The notes under the pieces: generated by a model
The model's database searches: none
What the model saw: the letters and a program-made list of their open reading frames with translations, nothing else
What the model was told of the DNA's origin: nothing
In this document: one piece after another, positions 31,281 through 39,152 of the stretch
Layout of the letters: each line of letters starts with the position of its first letter
How positions within the stretch are numbered: the first letter of the stretch is position 1
Translations under genes and position numbers: made by a program
Assembly: GCA_048158365.1 (NCBI GenBank)
Contig: JBLLNL010000012.1
DNA: 64,000 bases
DNA from: Azoarcus_F sp048158365
Lineage (GTDB): Bacteria > Pseudomonadota > Gammaproteobacteria > Burkholderiales > Rhodocyclaceae
Direction: 5' to 3' (one strand)

Positions 31281-31404
31281 CCCGCAGCGATCGATCGAAG
31301 GTCGGCCAGGCAGGTTCCGCCTTTTGCGACGACTCGCAACAGATGGTAGTTTAGCGCCGACGGCATGACCCGCACGCATCGAACACCCTTTTCCGGAGCC
31401 CCGC

Positions 31405-31923
31405 ATGAACACACCCCGCAGCGACACGCCCGATCGAAATGCCGCGCCCCGGCGAGAACCGGCCGCCACCCAGGCGCGCGTGATCGCCGCCGTGGTCGGG
31501 AGCCTGTTCCTGGTGCTCATTCTCGGTTTCGTCGCGATGGTCTTCTTCGTGCAGGACGAGGTACGCCTGAATCCGGTCGGGCCGATCGCGCCGGCACCGG
31601 GCGCCGAGCGCGGCGGGCTGGTATTTCGCGGAACCGCTAACATCTGGGATGTACGCGGCCGCATGACAGTGGACGCGCAACGCAACGTCCGATTCGATTT
31701 CGACCTGGTAGGCCCGACCGGCCAGCCAGCGCCGGCGTCGCTGGAACTGAGGCTCAGCCTGGACATGCCCGAACATGACATGGCCGCACGCGCACTTGCG
31801 CTGACCCGCACCGGAGTCGGCAGCTATGTCGCGACCGCCAGTGCGCTGCAACCGGGCCGCTGGCGCCTCAGGATGGACTTTCCCGAGATAGACGGCGTCT
31901 TCCTGTTCGACATCGACGACTGA
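31405..31923 (+). CDS. Membrane-anchored FixH-like protein
   Basis: 172 residues with one helix near residues 26-48 (VIAAVVGSLFLVLILGFVAMVFFV) and an exported beta-rich domain. The latter contains VRFDFDLVGPTGQPAPASLELRLSL and a GSYVATASALQPGRWRLRMDFPE ending. This pattern (short helix, then a domain ending in G-x-Y...L-x-P-G-R-W-x-L) resembles FixH/YtkA-like proteins linked to cbb3 oxidase assembly and copper handling. No cco/fix genes are adjacent, so the family call is tentative. GGAG lies six bases before ATG 31405. It is divergent from the fused kinase gene. Confidence 0.6.
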   Translation: MNTPRSDTPDRNAAPRREPAATQARVIAAVVGSLFLVLILGFVAMVFFVQDEVRLNPVGPIAPAPGAERGGLVFRGTANIWDVRGRMTVDAQRNVRFDFDLVGPTGQPAPASLELRLSLDMPEHDMAARALALTRTGVGSYVATASALQPGRWRLRMDFPEIDGVFLFDIDD

Positions 31924-32002
31924 CCGCTTCGGCCGCACCGCGCCGGAAGGGACGGCTCACGAAGCGGCAGGAACAGGCGCCGATTTGGACGACGAGGGCG
32001 TT

Positions 32003-32332
32003 TCAGTTCCGGCCGATCGCGCGACGCAGCAGCAGCGCGACTTCCGGCACCCGTGCCCGCTCATCGAGCACGACGCCGACCGCGCCCCCATCGTGCGGCA
32101 TGCACAGCACGGTCAGCGTCTTTCCCTGCACGTTGGCCTGATGGAAATCGCCACCGTCGCGCGCGCCGGGCAGCAGCTTGGCCACCCGCATGAAGGTGCC
32201 GAGCACGGTCGTCAGGGATTCGACCTCACGGCCCTCCCAAAGGACGATCTCGCCGGTTGCGGAGCAGCGCGCCAGACCAAGCACGCTGGGGGCCTGCAGG
32301 ATTTGCTTGAAGTCGATACTGGGATCCTTCAC
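32003..32332 (-). CDS. Small conserved-looking cytoplasmic protein of unknown function
   Basis: 109 residues from a GTG start with GGAG six bases upstream. It has no signal peptide or membrane helix. The order of elements (FKQILQAPSVLGLARCSATGEIVLWEGREVES, then LTTVLGTFMRVAKLLPG, then QGKTLTVLCMPHDGGAVGVVLDERA) resembles a Roadblock/LC7 fold: two strands, a long helix, and strands ending in a hydrophobic pair. That would suggest a GTPase- or partner-regulating role, but the resemblance is only by eye. It is convergent with the FixH-like gene. I do not recognise the family with certainty. Confidence 0.6.
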   Translation of the reverse strand: MKDPSIDFKQILQAPSVLGLARCSATGEIVLWEGREVESLTTVLGTFMRVAKLLPGARDGGDFHQANVQGKTLTVLCMPHDGGAVGVVLDERARVPEVALLLRRAIGRN

Positions 32333-32717
32333 GGTCGTCTCCGTCTATGTTTGCTGTGCTCGAGCTAGGCACTATGCGTGCCAGTTTTGTCGCGCGCGGC
32401 CGAATCGACTGCGTGGGGGGCACCCGAGGGGGCATCAGTCGGCATCCATGCGCTGTCTGGGACCGGACAGGCGTCGTGTCGACCGCTCGAGCCGTCGCGC
32501 TGGCGCGCTGCGCACGGTCGATGCGCGCACGACACGCACTGCGACGGTGCGCGACACTCGGCCACATCCCGATCAGGTGCAAGGGCTGAACCGAATGGTT
32601 CCGCAATGGACAAACGAATGACTGCAATGGGGGCGGAAGCGACACTCGCCCGCCGGCCCGATCGGGGTGGCGCCCCCACACGCCCGGCAGACCCGACTTC
32701 ACGCAACCGGATTCGAC
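32333..32717. other. Gene-free interval between the 109-residue protein and the DUF3750 gene
   Basis: A 385-base stretch of GC-rich DNA. Several overlapping open frames exist on both strands but none has a good ribosome site, a recognisable domain or a normal composition. No clear promoter, terminator or repeat was identified. It probably carries divergent promoters for the two flanking genes. Confidence 0.5.
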
Positions 32718-33515
32718 ATGAAATGGTTCCTGCGCGGCCTGATCGCCGTCCTGGTCATCTTCTTTCTCCCGCTGGGCTATGCGGTTACCGCGCATTACGC
32801 CGAGGGCGAACGCGCGTCCGACTGGCGCACCGCGCGGCGCGACAGCGCCGGCATCGCACCGGATCCGGCCGTGACCCGGGAGGCGGTGATCCAGGTCTAT
32901 GCGGCCCGGGCGTTCCGCTGGCGGGGGGCCTTCGGCGTGCATACCTGGATCGCGGTCAAGCCGCAGGACGCGGACGGGTTCGTCCGTATGGAGGTGGTCG
33001 GTTTCGGCGTCGCACGGGGCGGACGCGCGGTCCGCGTGCAGGCGGGCGTACCGGACGGTTACTGGTACGGTGCGCCCCCGATGCTGCTACGGGAGCTTCG
33101 CGGCGGCGACGACGTCGATGCCCTGATCGAACGCCTGTTCGCGGCCGCGGCCGACTACCCGTACGACGATCGGTATCGGGTCTGGCCCGGCCCGAACAGC
33201 AACACCTTCGTCGCGCACCTCGGCCGCGCGGCGCCGGAACTCAGCCTGGACCTGCCGTCGACCGCGATCGGCAAGGACTACCTGCCCGGTGGCGCGATGC
33301 TGGCACGCGCACCGAGCGGCGGTGGCATACAGGTCTCGCTCAATGGCCTGTTCGGTGTCACGGTCGCGCCCGAGGAGGGGCTCGAGTTCAATCTGCTCGG
33401 CCTGAGTGCCGGCCTCGACCTGAACCCGCCGGCGATCAAGCTGCCCGGTATCGGGCGCCTCGGCTGGCCGGAGGAACCCGGGATGCCCCGCGCGACCGTC
33501 GCGGCCCACGACTGA
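32718..33515 (+). CDS. DUF3750-family membrane-anchored protein
   Basis: 265 residues. An N-terminal membrane helix (WFLRGLIAVLVIFFLPLGYAV) is followed by an exported domain containing ARAFRWRGAFGVHTWIAVKP, VVGFGVARGGRAV, LIERLFAAAADYPY and YRVWPGPNSNTFVAHLGR. These blocks match my recollection of the DUF3750 family, widespread in Proteobacteria and uncharacterised. The W-P-G-P-N-S-N-T-F motif looks like a candidate active-site or binding loop. The ATG at 32718 (MKWFLRGL) is chosen because the helix begins immediately; a longer frame upstream is poor in features. Confidence 0.78.
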   Translation: MKWFLRGLIAVLVIFFLPLGYAVTAHYAEGERASDWRTARRDSAGIAPDPAVTREAVIQVYAARAFRWRGAFGVHTWIAVKPQDADGFVRMEVVGFGVARGGRAVRVQAGVPDGYWYGAPPMLLRELRGGDDVDALIERLFAAAADYPYDDRYRVWPGPNSNTFVAHLGRAAPELSLDLPSTAIGKDYLPGGAMLARAPSGGGIQVSLNGLFGVTVAPEEGLEFNLLGLSAGLDLNPPAIKLPGIGRLGWPEEPGMPRATVAAHD

Positions 33516-33717
33516 TCGTGCGCCGGCCAACGGAAGGCGGTGCCGCAGCCTAGGAGGCTGTAACAGCCTCCCAACCCCGACCGCGGTTACGATTACATTA
33601 AGTTATCACCTCCATCCTTTAAATTCATTTCTTTAATTGTGCGGCGCACCGTAACATGGTTCCTGTCTGAACGACACGTTCAACACCTTTCCCAACTCAA
33701 GCACAGGAAAAACAGCC
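33516..33717 (+). promoter_or_regulatory. AT-rich ahpC upstream region
   Basis: About 200 bases that include a distinctly AT-rich block (about 33585-33640, with TTACATTAAGTTATCACC and TTTAAATTCATTTC) in an otherwise GC-rich window. This is the expected place for the ahpC promoter and for OxyR or similar control, but I could not fit a convincing -35/-10 pair or an OxyR ATAG-N7-CTAT repeat. AGGA lies nine bases before the ahpC ATG. Confidence 0.4.
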
Positions 33718-34284
33718 ATGAGCACAATCATCAACACCGAAGTCAAGCCCTTCAGCGCCACCGCCTTCTACGATGGCAAGTTCATTCCGGTGACCGAGGA
33801 GAACCTCAAGGGTGCCTGGTCGGTGGTGTTCTTCTACCCGGCCGACTTCACCTTCGTCTGCCCCACCGAGCTGGGTGACCTGGCCGACAACTACGCCGAG
33901 TTCCACAAGCTGGGTGTCGAGATCTACGCGGTGTCCACCGACACACATTTCACGCACAAGGCCTGGCACGACAGTTCCGAGACCATCGGCAAGATCCAGT
34001 ACCCGATGATCGGCGACCCGACCGGCACAATCACCCGCAACTTCGGCGTGATGATCGAGGAAGCAGGGCTGGCCGAGCGCGGCACCTTCGTGATCGATCC
34101 GGACGGCAAGATCCAGATCGTCGAGATCAACGCCGGCGGCATCGGCCGCGACGCGTCCGAGCTGCTGCGCAAGGTCAAGGCGGCCCAGTACGTCGCGTCC
34201 CACCCGGGCGAAGTCTGCCCGGCCAAGTGGCAGGAAGGCGACGCCACGCTGGCGCCGTCCCTCGACCTCGTCGGCAAGATCTGA
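33718..34284 (+). CDS. ahpC: Alkyl hydroperoxide reductase C (2-Cys peroxiredoxin)
   Basis: 188-residue peroxiredoxin that reduces hydrogen peroxide, organic peroxides and peroxynitrite. Peroxidatic Cys48 lies in PADFTFVCPTELGDL and resolving Cys167 in SHPGEVCPAKW. The start MSTIINTEVKPFSATAFYDGKF and total length match the AhpC of E. coli, which is recycled by AhpF. ahpF follows 188 bp downstream on the same strand. A perfect nine-base hairpin lies between the two genes. Confidence 0.97.
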   Translation: MSTIINTEVKPFSATAFYDGKFIPVTEENLKGAWSVVFFYPADFTFVCPTELGDLADNYAEFHKLGVEIYAVSTDTHFTHKAWHDSSETIGKIQYPMIGDPTGTITRNFGVMIEEAGLAERGTFVIDPDGKIQIVEINAGGIGRDASELLRKVKAAQYVASHPGEVCPAKWQEGDATLAPSLDLVGKI

Positions 34285-34300
34285 TCGAGCCCGCGTGACC

Positions 34301-34323
34301 GCCCGGCACACCACGTGCCGGGC
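34301..34323 (+). other. Perfect 9-bp hairpin between ahpC and ahpF
   Basis: GCCCGGCAC (34301-34309) and GTGCCGGGC (34315-34323) pair fully around the five-base loop ACCAC. There is no run of T after it, so it is not a classical terminator. It sits 16 bases after the ahpC stop and could stabilise the ahpC message or reduce read-through into ahpF, which would give the higher AhpC level usually needed. Confidence 0.6.
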
Positions 34324-34472
34324 CTGTCGAGCAGAGCGCGCGAACCGCCCCAGGCGGTTCATCCAGGAGCGTCGCCCGGGCCATAGGCTCGACCGGCGCT
34401 GCTGAATGAATCGATGACCGTATCGATCCACACGAACCCTGCCGAATATCCGATCGCTCAAAGGAGTCAGCC

Positions 34473-36068
34473 ATGCTTGACGCAAACATGAAGTCACAAC
34501 TCAAGAGTCTGCTCGAAAGAATCAATCAACCGGTCGAACTGGTCGCCTTCATCGACGACCAGCAAAAGTCGGCCGAGATGCTCGTGCTGCTGAAGGACAT
34601 CGACGGCCTTTCCGACAAGGTCAGCCTGATCGAAGGCCGCAGCACCGCAGGCGAACGCGTGCCGTCGTTCTCGGTCAGCCGGGTCGGCACCGACATGGGC
34701 ATCCGCTTCGCCGGCCTGCCGATGGGCCACGAGTTCACGTCGCTGGTACTCGCGCTGCTGCAGGCCGGCGGCTATCCGCCCAAGGTAAGCGCGGCCGACA
34801 TCGAAGCGATCGAGGCACTCGATGCGGATCTGGCGTTCGAGACCTACATCTCGCTGTCGTGCCACAACTGCCCGGACGTGGTGCAGGCACTGAACCTGAT
34901 GTCGGTGCTGAACCCGCGCATCCGCCATACGATGATCGACGGCGCACTGTTCCAGGCGGAAGTGTCCGGGAAGAACATCATGGCGGTGCCCACCGTGTTG
35001 CTCAATGGCGAAGCCTTCGGCCAGGGGCGCATGACGCTCGAGGAAATCCTGGCCAAGGTCGATACCGGTGCGGCCGCGCGCGACGCGGACAGGCTCGCGG
35101 ACAAGGACCCGTTCGACGTGCTGATCGTCGGCGGCGGCCCGGCCGGCGCAGCCGCCGCGATCTACGCGGCGCGCAAGGGCATCGCCACCGGCATCGTCGC
35201 CGAGCGCTTCGGCGGTCAGGTCATGGACACGATGGCGATCGAGAACTTTATCTCGGTGAAGGAGACCGAGGGGCCGAAGCTGGTCGCCGCGCTCGAGGAG
35301 CATGTCAGGTCCTACGAGGTCGACGTCATGAACCTGCAGCGTGCCGAGGCGGTGAAACCGGCCGTCAGGCCCGGCGGATACGCGGAAGTCACGCTTGCGA
35401 ATGGCGCAGTGCTGAAGAGCCGCACCGTGATCCTCGCCACCGGCGCACGCTGGCGCGAACTGAAGGTGCCGGGTGAGCTGGAATACCGGGGCCGCGGCGT
35501 GGCCTACTGCCCGCATTGCGACGGCCCACTGTTCAAGGGCAAGCATGTCGCCGTGGTCGGCGGTGGGAACTCCGGCGTCGAGGCGGCGATCGATCTGGCC
35601 GGCATCGTCGGCAAGGTCACGCTGCTCGAATTCGACGCCAAGCTTCGCGCCGATGCGGTGCTGCAGGCCAGACTGCGCAGCCTGCCGAACGTGACCATCG
35701 TCACGCAGGCCCAGACCACCGAAGTGACCGGCGACGGGCAGCGTGTGAACGGCCTGCGCTACACCGACCGCGCCACCGGCGCCACACGCGAAATAGCGCT
35801 CGAAGGGGTGTTCGTGCAAATCGGCCTGCTGCCCAACACCGACTTTCTGCAGGGCACGCTCGAACTGTCCCGCTTCGGCGAAGTCGTCGTCGATGCCCGG
35901 GGCCAGACCTCGGCGCCGGGCATCTTCGCCGCCGGTGACTGCACCACCGTGCCTTACAAGCAGATCATCATCGCGATGGGGGAAGGCAGCAAGGCCGCAC
36001 TGTCGGCCTTCGACCACCTGATCCGCAGCGCACCGGAAACCGCGGCCAGCGAAGCGGTAGCGGCCTGA
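34473..36068 (+). CDS. ahpF: Alkyl hydroperoxide reductase F
   Basis: 531-residue flavoprotein disulfide reductase that recycles AhpC with NADH. The N-terminal domain has two thioredoxin folds with a redox CHNC (Cys130/Cys133, in ISLSCHNCPDVV). The thioredoxin-reductase-like part follows: FAD motif VLIVGGGPAGAAAAIYAARKG, the second redox pair CPHC in GVAYCPHCDGPLFKG (near residue 346), NAD motif VAVVGGGNSGVEAA, and GIFAAGDCTTVPYKQI near the end. GGAG lies seven bases before the ATG. Partner of ahpC immediately upstream. Confidence 0.97.
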   Translation: MLDANMKSQLKSLLERINQPVELVAFIDDQQKSAEMLVLLKDIDGLSDKVSLIEGRSTAGERVPSFSVSRVGTDMGIRFAGLPMGHEFTSLVLALLQAGGYPPKVSAADIEAIEALDADLAFETYISLSCHNCPDVVQALNLMSVLNPRIRHTMIDGALFQAEVSGKNIMAVPTVLLNGEAFGQGRMTLEEILAKVDTGAAARDADRLADKDPFDVLIVGGGPAGAAAAIYAARKGIATGIVAERFGGQVMDTMAIENFISVKETEGPKLVAALEEHVRSYEVDVMNLQRAEAVKPAVRPGGYAEVTLANGAVLKSRTVILATGARWRELKVPGELEYRGRGVAYCPHCDGPLFKGKHVAVVGGGNSGVEAAIDLAGIVGKVTLLEFDAKLRADAVLQARLRSLPNVTIVTQAQTTEVTGDGQRVNGLRYTDRATGATREIALEGVFVQIGLLPNTDFLQGTLELSRFGEVVVDARGQTSAPGIFAAGDCTTVPYKQIIIAMGEGSKAALSAFDHLIRSAPETAASEAVAA

Positions 36069-36085
36069 GCGCAGCAGTGCGCGGG

Positions 36086-36147
36086 GGCCGATCCGGGATC
36101 GGCCGGCGTCGATATGCCCCGCATCCGGCTGGTCCGGGTGCGGGGCA
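36086..36147. terminator. Two strong hairpins between convergent genes
   Basis: GGCCGAT ... ATCGGCC (36086-36104) and TGCCCCGCA (36115-36123) with TGCGGGGCA (36139-36147), the latter enclosing a further CCGG/CCGG pair. They lie just after ahpF and before the end of the convergent small membrane protein gene. Neither has a T run, so termination in either direction would be only partly intrinsic. The position supports a bidirectional stop signal. Confidence 0.5.
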
Positions 36148-36156
36148 CGCGCGTGA

Positions 36157-36432
36157 TCACGACGGATGACCGCGCCAGTGGCCGTGCCGGCGCGACGCCA
36201 GCACGCCGGACAACAGTCGCAACAGCGCGGCGATCAGCAGCAGTCCGGTCGCGAGGCTCGCCCAGATGCTCAGCACCAGCAGCAACCACATGCCTTCCGG
36301 CACGCTGGCTGGCATGCTCGCCGCCAGCTGGAAGGCGAGCGGCAGGCAGATCAGCGAAAGGCTATATACGATTGCGGAGAAGGCCGGAACCGGCGAGGCG
36401 GCGGACCGCGCAACGGCGTGAAGTCGGGTCAT
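36157..36432 (-). CDS. Small two-helix membrane protein of unknown function
   Basis: 91 residues with two likely transmembrane segments: AIVYSLSLICLPLAFQLAA (about residues 20-38) and MWLLLVLSIWASLATGLLLIAALLRLL (about 48-74), and a basic, histidine-containing tail. GGAG lies ten bases before the ATG. Composition is consistent with a real membrane protein rather than an antisense frame, but I do not recognise a family. It is convergent with ahpF and divergent from the WYL regulator gene. Confidence 0.5.
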   Translation of the reverse strand: MTRLHAVARSAASPVPAFSAIVYSLSLICLPLAFQLAASMPASVPEGMWLLLVLSIWASLATGLLLIAALLRLLSGVLASRRHGHWRGHPS

Positions 36433-36546
36433 GATGTGTGCGCTCCTGTCGGGTATCGAGGGTCGCAGTGTGCAGCCCCCTGTGGCTCACCGGATGAGCC
36501 CGGGTTTGCGTAAAATCGATCGCGACACCCGCAGCGGACTTCCGAC

Positions 36547-37551
36547 ATGAGCCAGACCGAACGCCTGTATCGCATCGTGCGCGTGCTGGAGGACGCCCAC
36601 CATCCGGTTCCGCTCGATCATTTTCTGAGCACGCTGGAGATCTCGCGCGCCACCTTCAAACGCGATCTCGACTATCTGCGCGACCGGCTCGGTGCACCGA
36701 TCGCGTGGCGGCGCGGCGATGGCGACGAACCGGCGGGCTACGTGCTGGAGGGGTGCGCGGGCCCGGATGCGGGCACCCGATACGGCATCCGCGGCATGTG
36801 GTTCAACCCGTCCGAGATCCACGCACTGCTGATGATGCAGCGACTGGCGGCCGGCATGGAGCCGGGTCTGGTGTCCGGCCGGATCGATGGGCTGATGACC
36901 CGGATCTCGCTGATGCTCGGCTCGGCCGCAGACGATCCGCGCGACGTCGCCAGGCGTTTTCGAATCCTGCATTCGGCCAGCCGCCGCAGCGCGCCTGCGC
37001 ATTTCGACACCATCGCGCAGGCCACGATGAAGCGTCGGCGGCTCGACCTGCAATACTTCACCCGCGGCCGCAACGACACCTCGCAACGTGCCGTATCGCC
37101 GCAGCAACTGCTGCACTACCGTGAGAACTGGTACCTCCTGGGCTGGTGCCACAGGGCTGGCGGATTGCGCACCTTTGCGCTGGATGCGGTGCTGGAGGCG
37201 ACGGCAACGAACAGACCGGCTCGCGACATCGACGACGATGTGCTGCAGGAGGCGGTCGGCCCGGTGTTCGGCATCTTCACCGGCGAGGTCACCGCGCACG
37301 CCGAACTGCACTTTTCAGCCAGCGTCGCCGCCTGGGTCGGCAAGGAGGTCTGGCACCCGGATCAGCGACTGAGGCTGGAGGACGATGGCACGATCAGGCT
37401 GTTCGTCCCGTACGCCGATCCGCGTGAACTGCTGATGGAGATTCTGCGCTACGGACCGGACGTCGAGGTCATCGCGCCGATCGAACTGCGCGAACAGCTC
37501 GCAGCGCGGCTGCGTGCCGCGATCTCACACTACGATGTGCCGACCGGATGA
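36547..37551 (+). CDS. WYL-domain transcriptional regulator
   Basis: 334 residues. An N-terminal winged-helix DNA-binding domain (SQTERLYRIVRVLEDAHHPVPLDHFLSTLEISRATFKRDLDYLRDRLG) is followed by a WYL domain whose ligand-binding core reads SPQQLLHYRENWYLLGWCHRAGGLRTFALD; here the W-Y-L triad is intact. The end is the WCX-type extension (RLFVPYADPRELLMEILRYGPDVEVIAP). Such proteins sense small ligands or nucleic acids and control DNA-damage, phage-defence or metabolic genes. The next gene downstream is trpB2, 212 bp away; regulation of that pair is possible but unproven. Confidence 0.88.
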   Translation: MSQTERLYRIVRVLEDAHHPVPLDHFLSTLEISRATFKRDLDYLRDRLGAPIAWRRGDGDEPAGYVLEGCAGPDAGTRYGIRGMWFNPSEIHALLMMQRLAAGMEPGLVSGRIDGLMTRISLMLGSAADDPRDVARRFRILHSASRRSAPAHFDTIAQATMKRRRLDLQYFTRGRNDTSQRAVSPQQLLHYRENWYLLGWCHRAGGLRTFALDAVLEATATNRPARDIDDDVLQEAVGPVFGIFTGEVTAHAELHFSASVAAWVGKEVWHPDQRLRLEDDGTIRLFVPYADPRELLMEILRYGPDVEVIAPIELREQLAARLRAAISHYDVPTG

Positions 37552-37763
37552 ACCGCATCGCATTGCATGTTCCATACCGGCCCGTACTGGGGCATGATCT
37601 AGCCCTTGCATCGCACCGACCACCGTCGCCAACGCACACCGGCTTGCGATCGGCCCGTCCGCTCAGGTCACGCGCCGAGTCGTCACCGAGCAATGCATGA
37701 GTGACACCCGGGCCATTCGCGACGCGCGCAGCCAACGTACGAAATCAAGGGGAGTATCACAGC

Positions 37764-39134
37764 ATGACCGAGCAGACCAAATACCTGTTGCCCGAGAACC
37801 GCATTCCGAAAGTCTGGTACAACATTCAGGCAGACCTGCCCAAGCCGCTGCCGCCGGTCCTGCATCCGGGCACGCTGAAACCGATCGGCCCGGACGACCT
37901 GGCACCGCTGTTCCCGATGGAGCTGATCCTGCAGGAGGTCACCACCGAGCGCGAGGTCGACATCCCCGAACCGGTGCGCGACATCTACAAGCTGTGGCGC
38001 CCAGCGCCGCTGTTCCGCGCTCATCGCCTCGAGAAGGTGCTCGGCACGCCGGCCAAGATCTTCTACAAGTACGAAGGCGTGAGCCCTGCCGGCAGCCACA
38101 AGCCCAACACCGCGATCCCGCAGGCCTTCTACAACCAGCAGGTCGGCGTGAAGCGGCTGACCACCGAAACCGGCGCCGGCCAGTGGGGCACCTCGCTGTC
38201 CTTCGCCGGCAGTGTGTTCGGGCTGGACGTCACGGTGTTCCAGGTGCGCGTGTCCTATGACCAGAAGCCCTATCGCCGTGCAGTCATGGAAACCTATGGC
38301 GCACGCTGCGTCGCGTCGCCGTCGAACGAGACCGAGTACGGCCGTTCGGTGCTCGCGCAACGCCCGGATCACCCCGGCAGCCTGGGCATCGCGATCTCCG
38401 AGGCGGTCGAGATCGCGGCGCAGAACGAGGACACCAAGTACGCGCTGGGCTCGGTGCTGAACCATGTGCTGCTGCATCAGACCATCATCGGCATCGAATC
38501 GATGGAGCAGCTCGAGATGGCCGATGTCTATCCTGACGTCGTGGTCGGCTGCACCGGTGGCGGTTCCAACTTTGCCGGCATCGCGTTCCCGTTCATCGGC
38601 GCCGGCCTGCGCGGCGGGGCCAAACCGCGCATCGTCGCGGTCGAGCCATCGGCCTGCCCGTCGCTGACCCGCGGCAAGTACGCCTACGATTTTGGCGACA
38701 CTGCCCACATGACGCCGCTGACCAAGATGCACACGCTGGGCTCGACCTTCACGCCGCCCGGATTTCACGCCGGCGGCCTGCGCTACCACGGCATGGCGCC
38801 GCTGGTGTCGCATCTGAAGGAACTCGGCCTGATGGAGGCGGTGGCCTACAATCAGACCGAATGCTTCGCGGCCGGCGTATTGTTCGCGCGCCACGAAGGC
38901 ATCGTGCCCGCGCCCGAGGCCAACCATGCGGTCAAGGGCGCGATCGAGGAAGCGCTGCGCTGCAAGCGCGAGGGCAAGGCCGAGGTGATCCTGTTCAATC
39001 TGTGCGGCCACGGTCACTTCGACATGGCGGCCTACACGAACTACTTCTCCGGCAACCTCAGGGACGAGCAGTACGACGAGGCCGAACTCGCGATGGCGCT
39101 GTCGGGCCTGCCGGGCGTGTCCGAACCGGCCTGA
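37764..39134 (+). CDS. TrpB2-type tryptophan synthase beta-like PLP enzyme
   Basis: 456-residue fold-type II PLP enzyme. It begins TEQTKYLLPENRIPKVWYNIQADLPKPLPPVLHPGT, which marks the TrpB2 group rather than the classical TrpB1 that pairs with TrpA. PLP lysine in AGSHKPNT (Lys113), TETGAGQWGTSLSFAG, the phosphate loop CTGGGSNFAG, and LFNLCGHGHFDMAAY near the end. No trpA is adjacent. Stand-alone TrpB2 enzymes may make tryptophan from indole or use another substrate. ATG 37764 follows GGGGAG. A metallo-beta-lactamase gene follows after 18 bp, so the two likely act together. Confidence 0.92.
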   Translation: MTEQTKYLLPENRIPKVWYNIQADLPKPLPPVLHPGTLKPIGPDDLAPLFPMELILQEVTTEREVDIPEPVRDIYKLWRPAPLFRAHRLEKVLGTPAKIFYKYEGVSPAGSHKPNTAIPQAFYNQQVGVKRLTTETGAGQWGTSLSFAGSVFGLDVTVFQVRVSYDQKPYRRAVMETYGARCVASPSNETEYGRSVLAQRPDHPGSLGIAISEAVEIAAQNEDTKYALGSVLNHVLLHQTIIGIESMEQLEMADVYPDVVVGCTGGGSNFAGIAFPFIGAGLRGGAKPRIVAVEPSACPSLTRGKYAYDFGDTAHMTPLTKMHTLGSTFTPPGFHAGGLRYHGMAPLVSHLKELGLMEAVAYNQTECFAAGVLFARHEGIVPAPEANHAVKGAIEEALRCKREGKAEVILFNLCGHGHFDMAAYTNYFSGNLRDEQYDEAELAMALSGLPGVSEPA

Positions 39135-39152
39135 AGCGACCCGGAGAACATC

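Noticed and set aside
29535..31349. Plus-strand open frame of about 600 codons opposite the fused kinase gene
   Set aside because: The kinase frame holds the APH and P-loop motifs; the opposite frame has none.
33540..33717. OxyR binding site before ahpC
   Set aside because: No ATAG-N7-CTAT-type array could be fitted; only the AT-rich character is evident.
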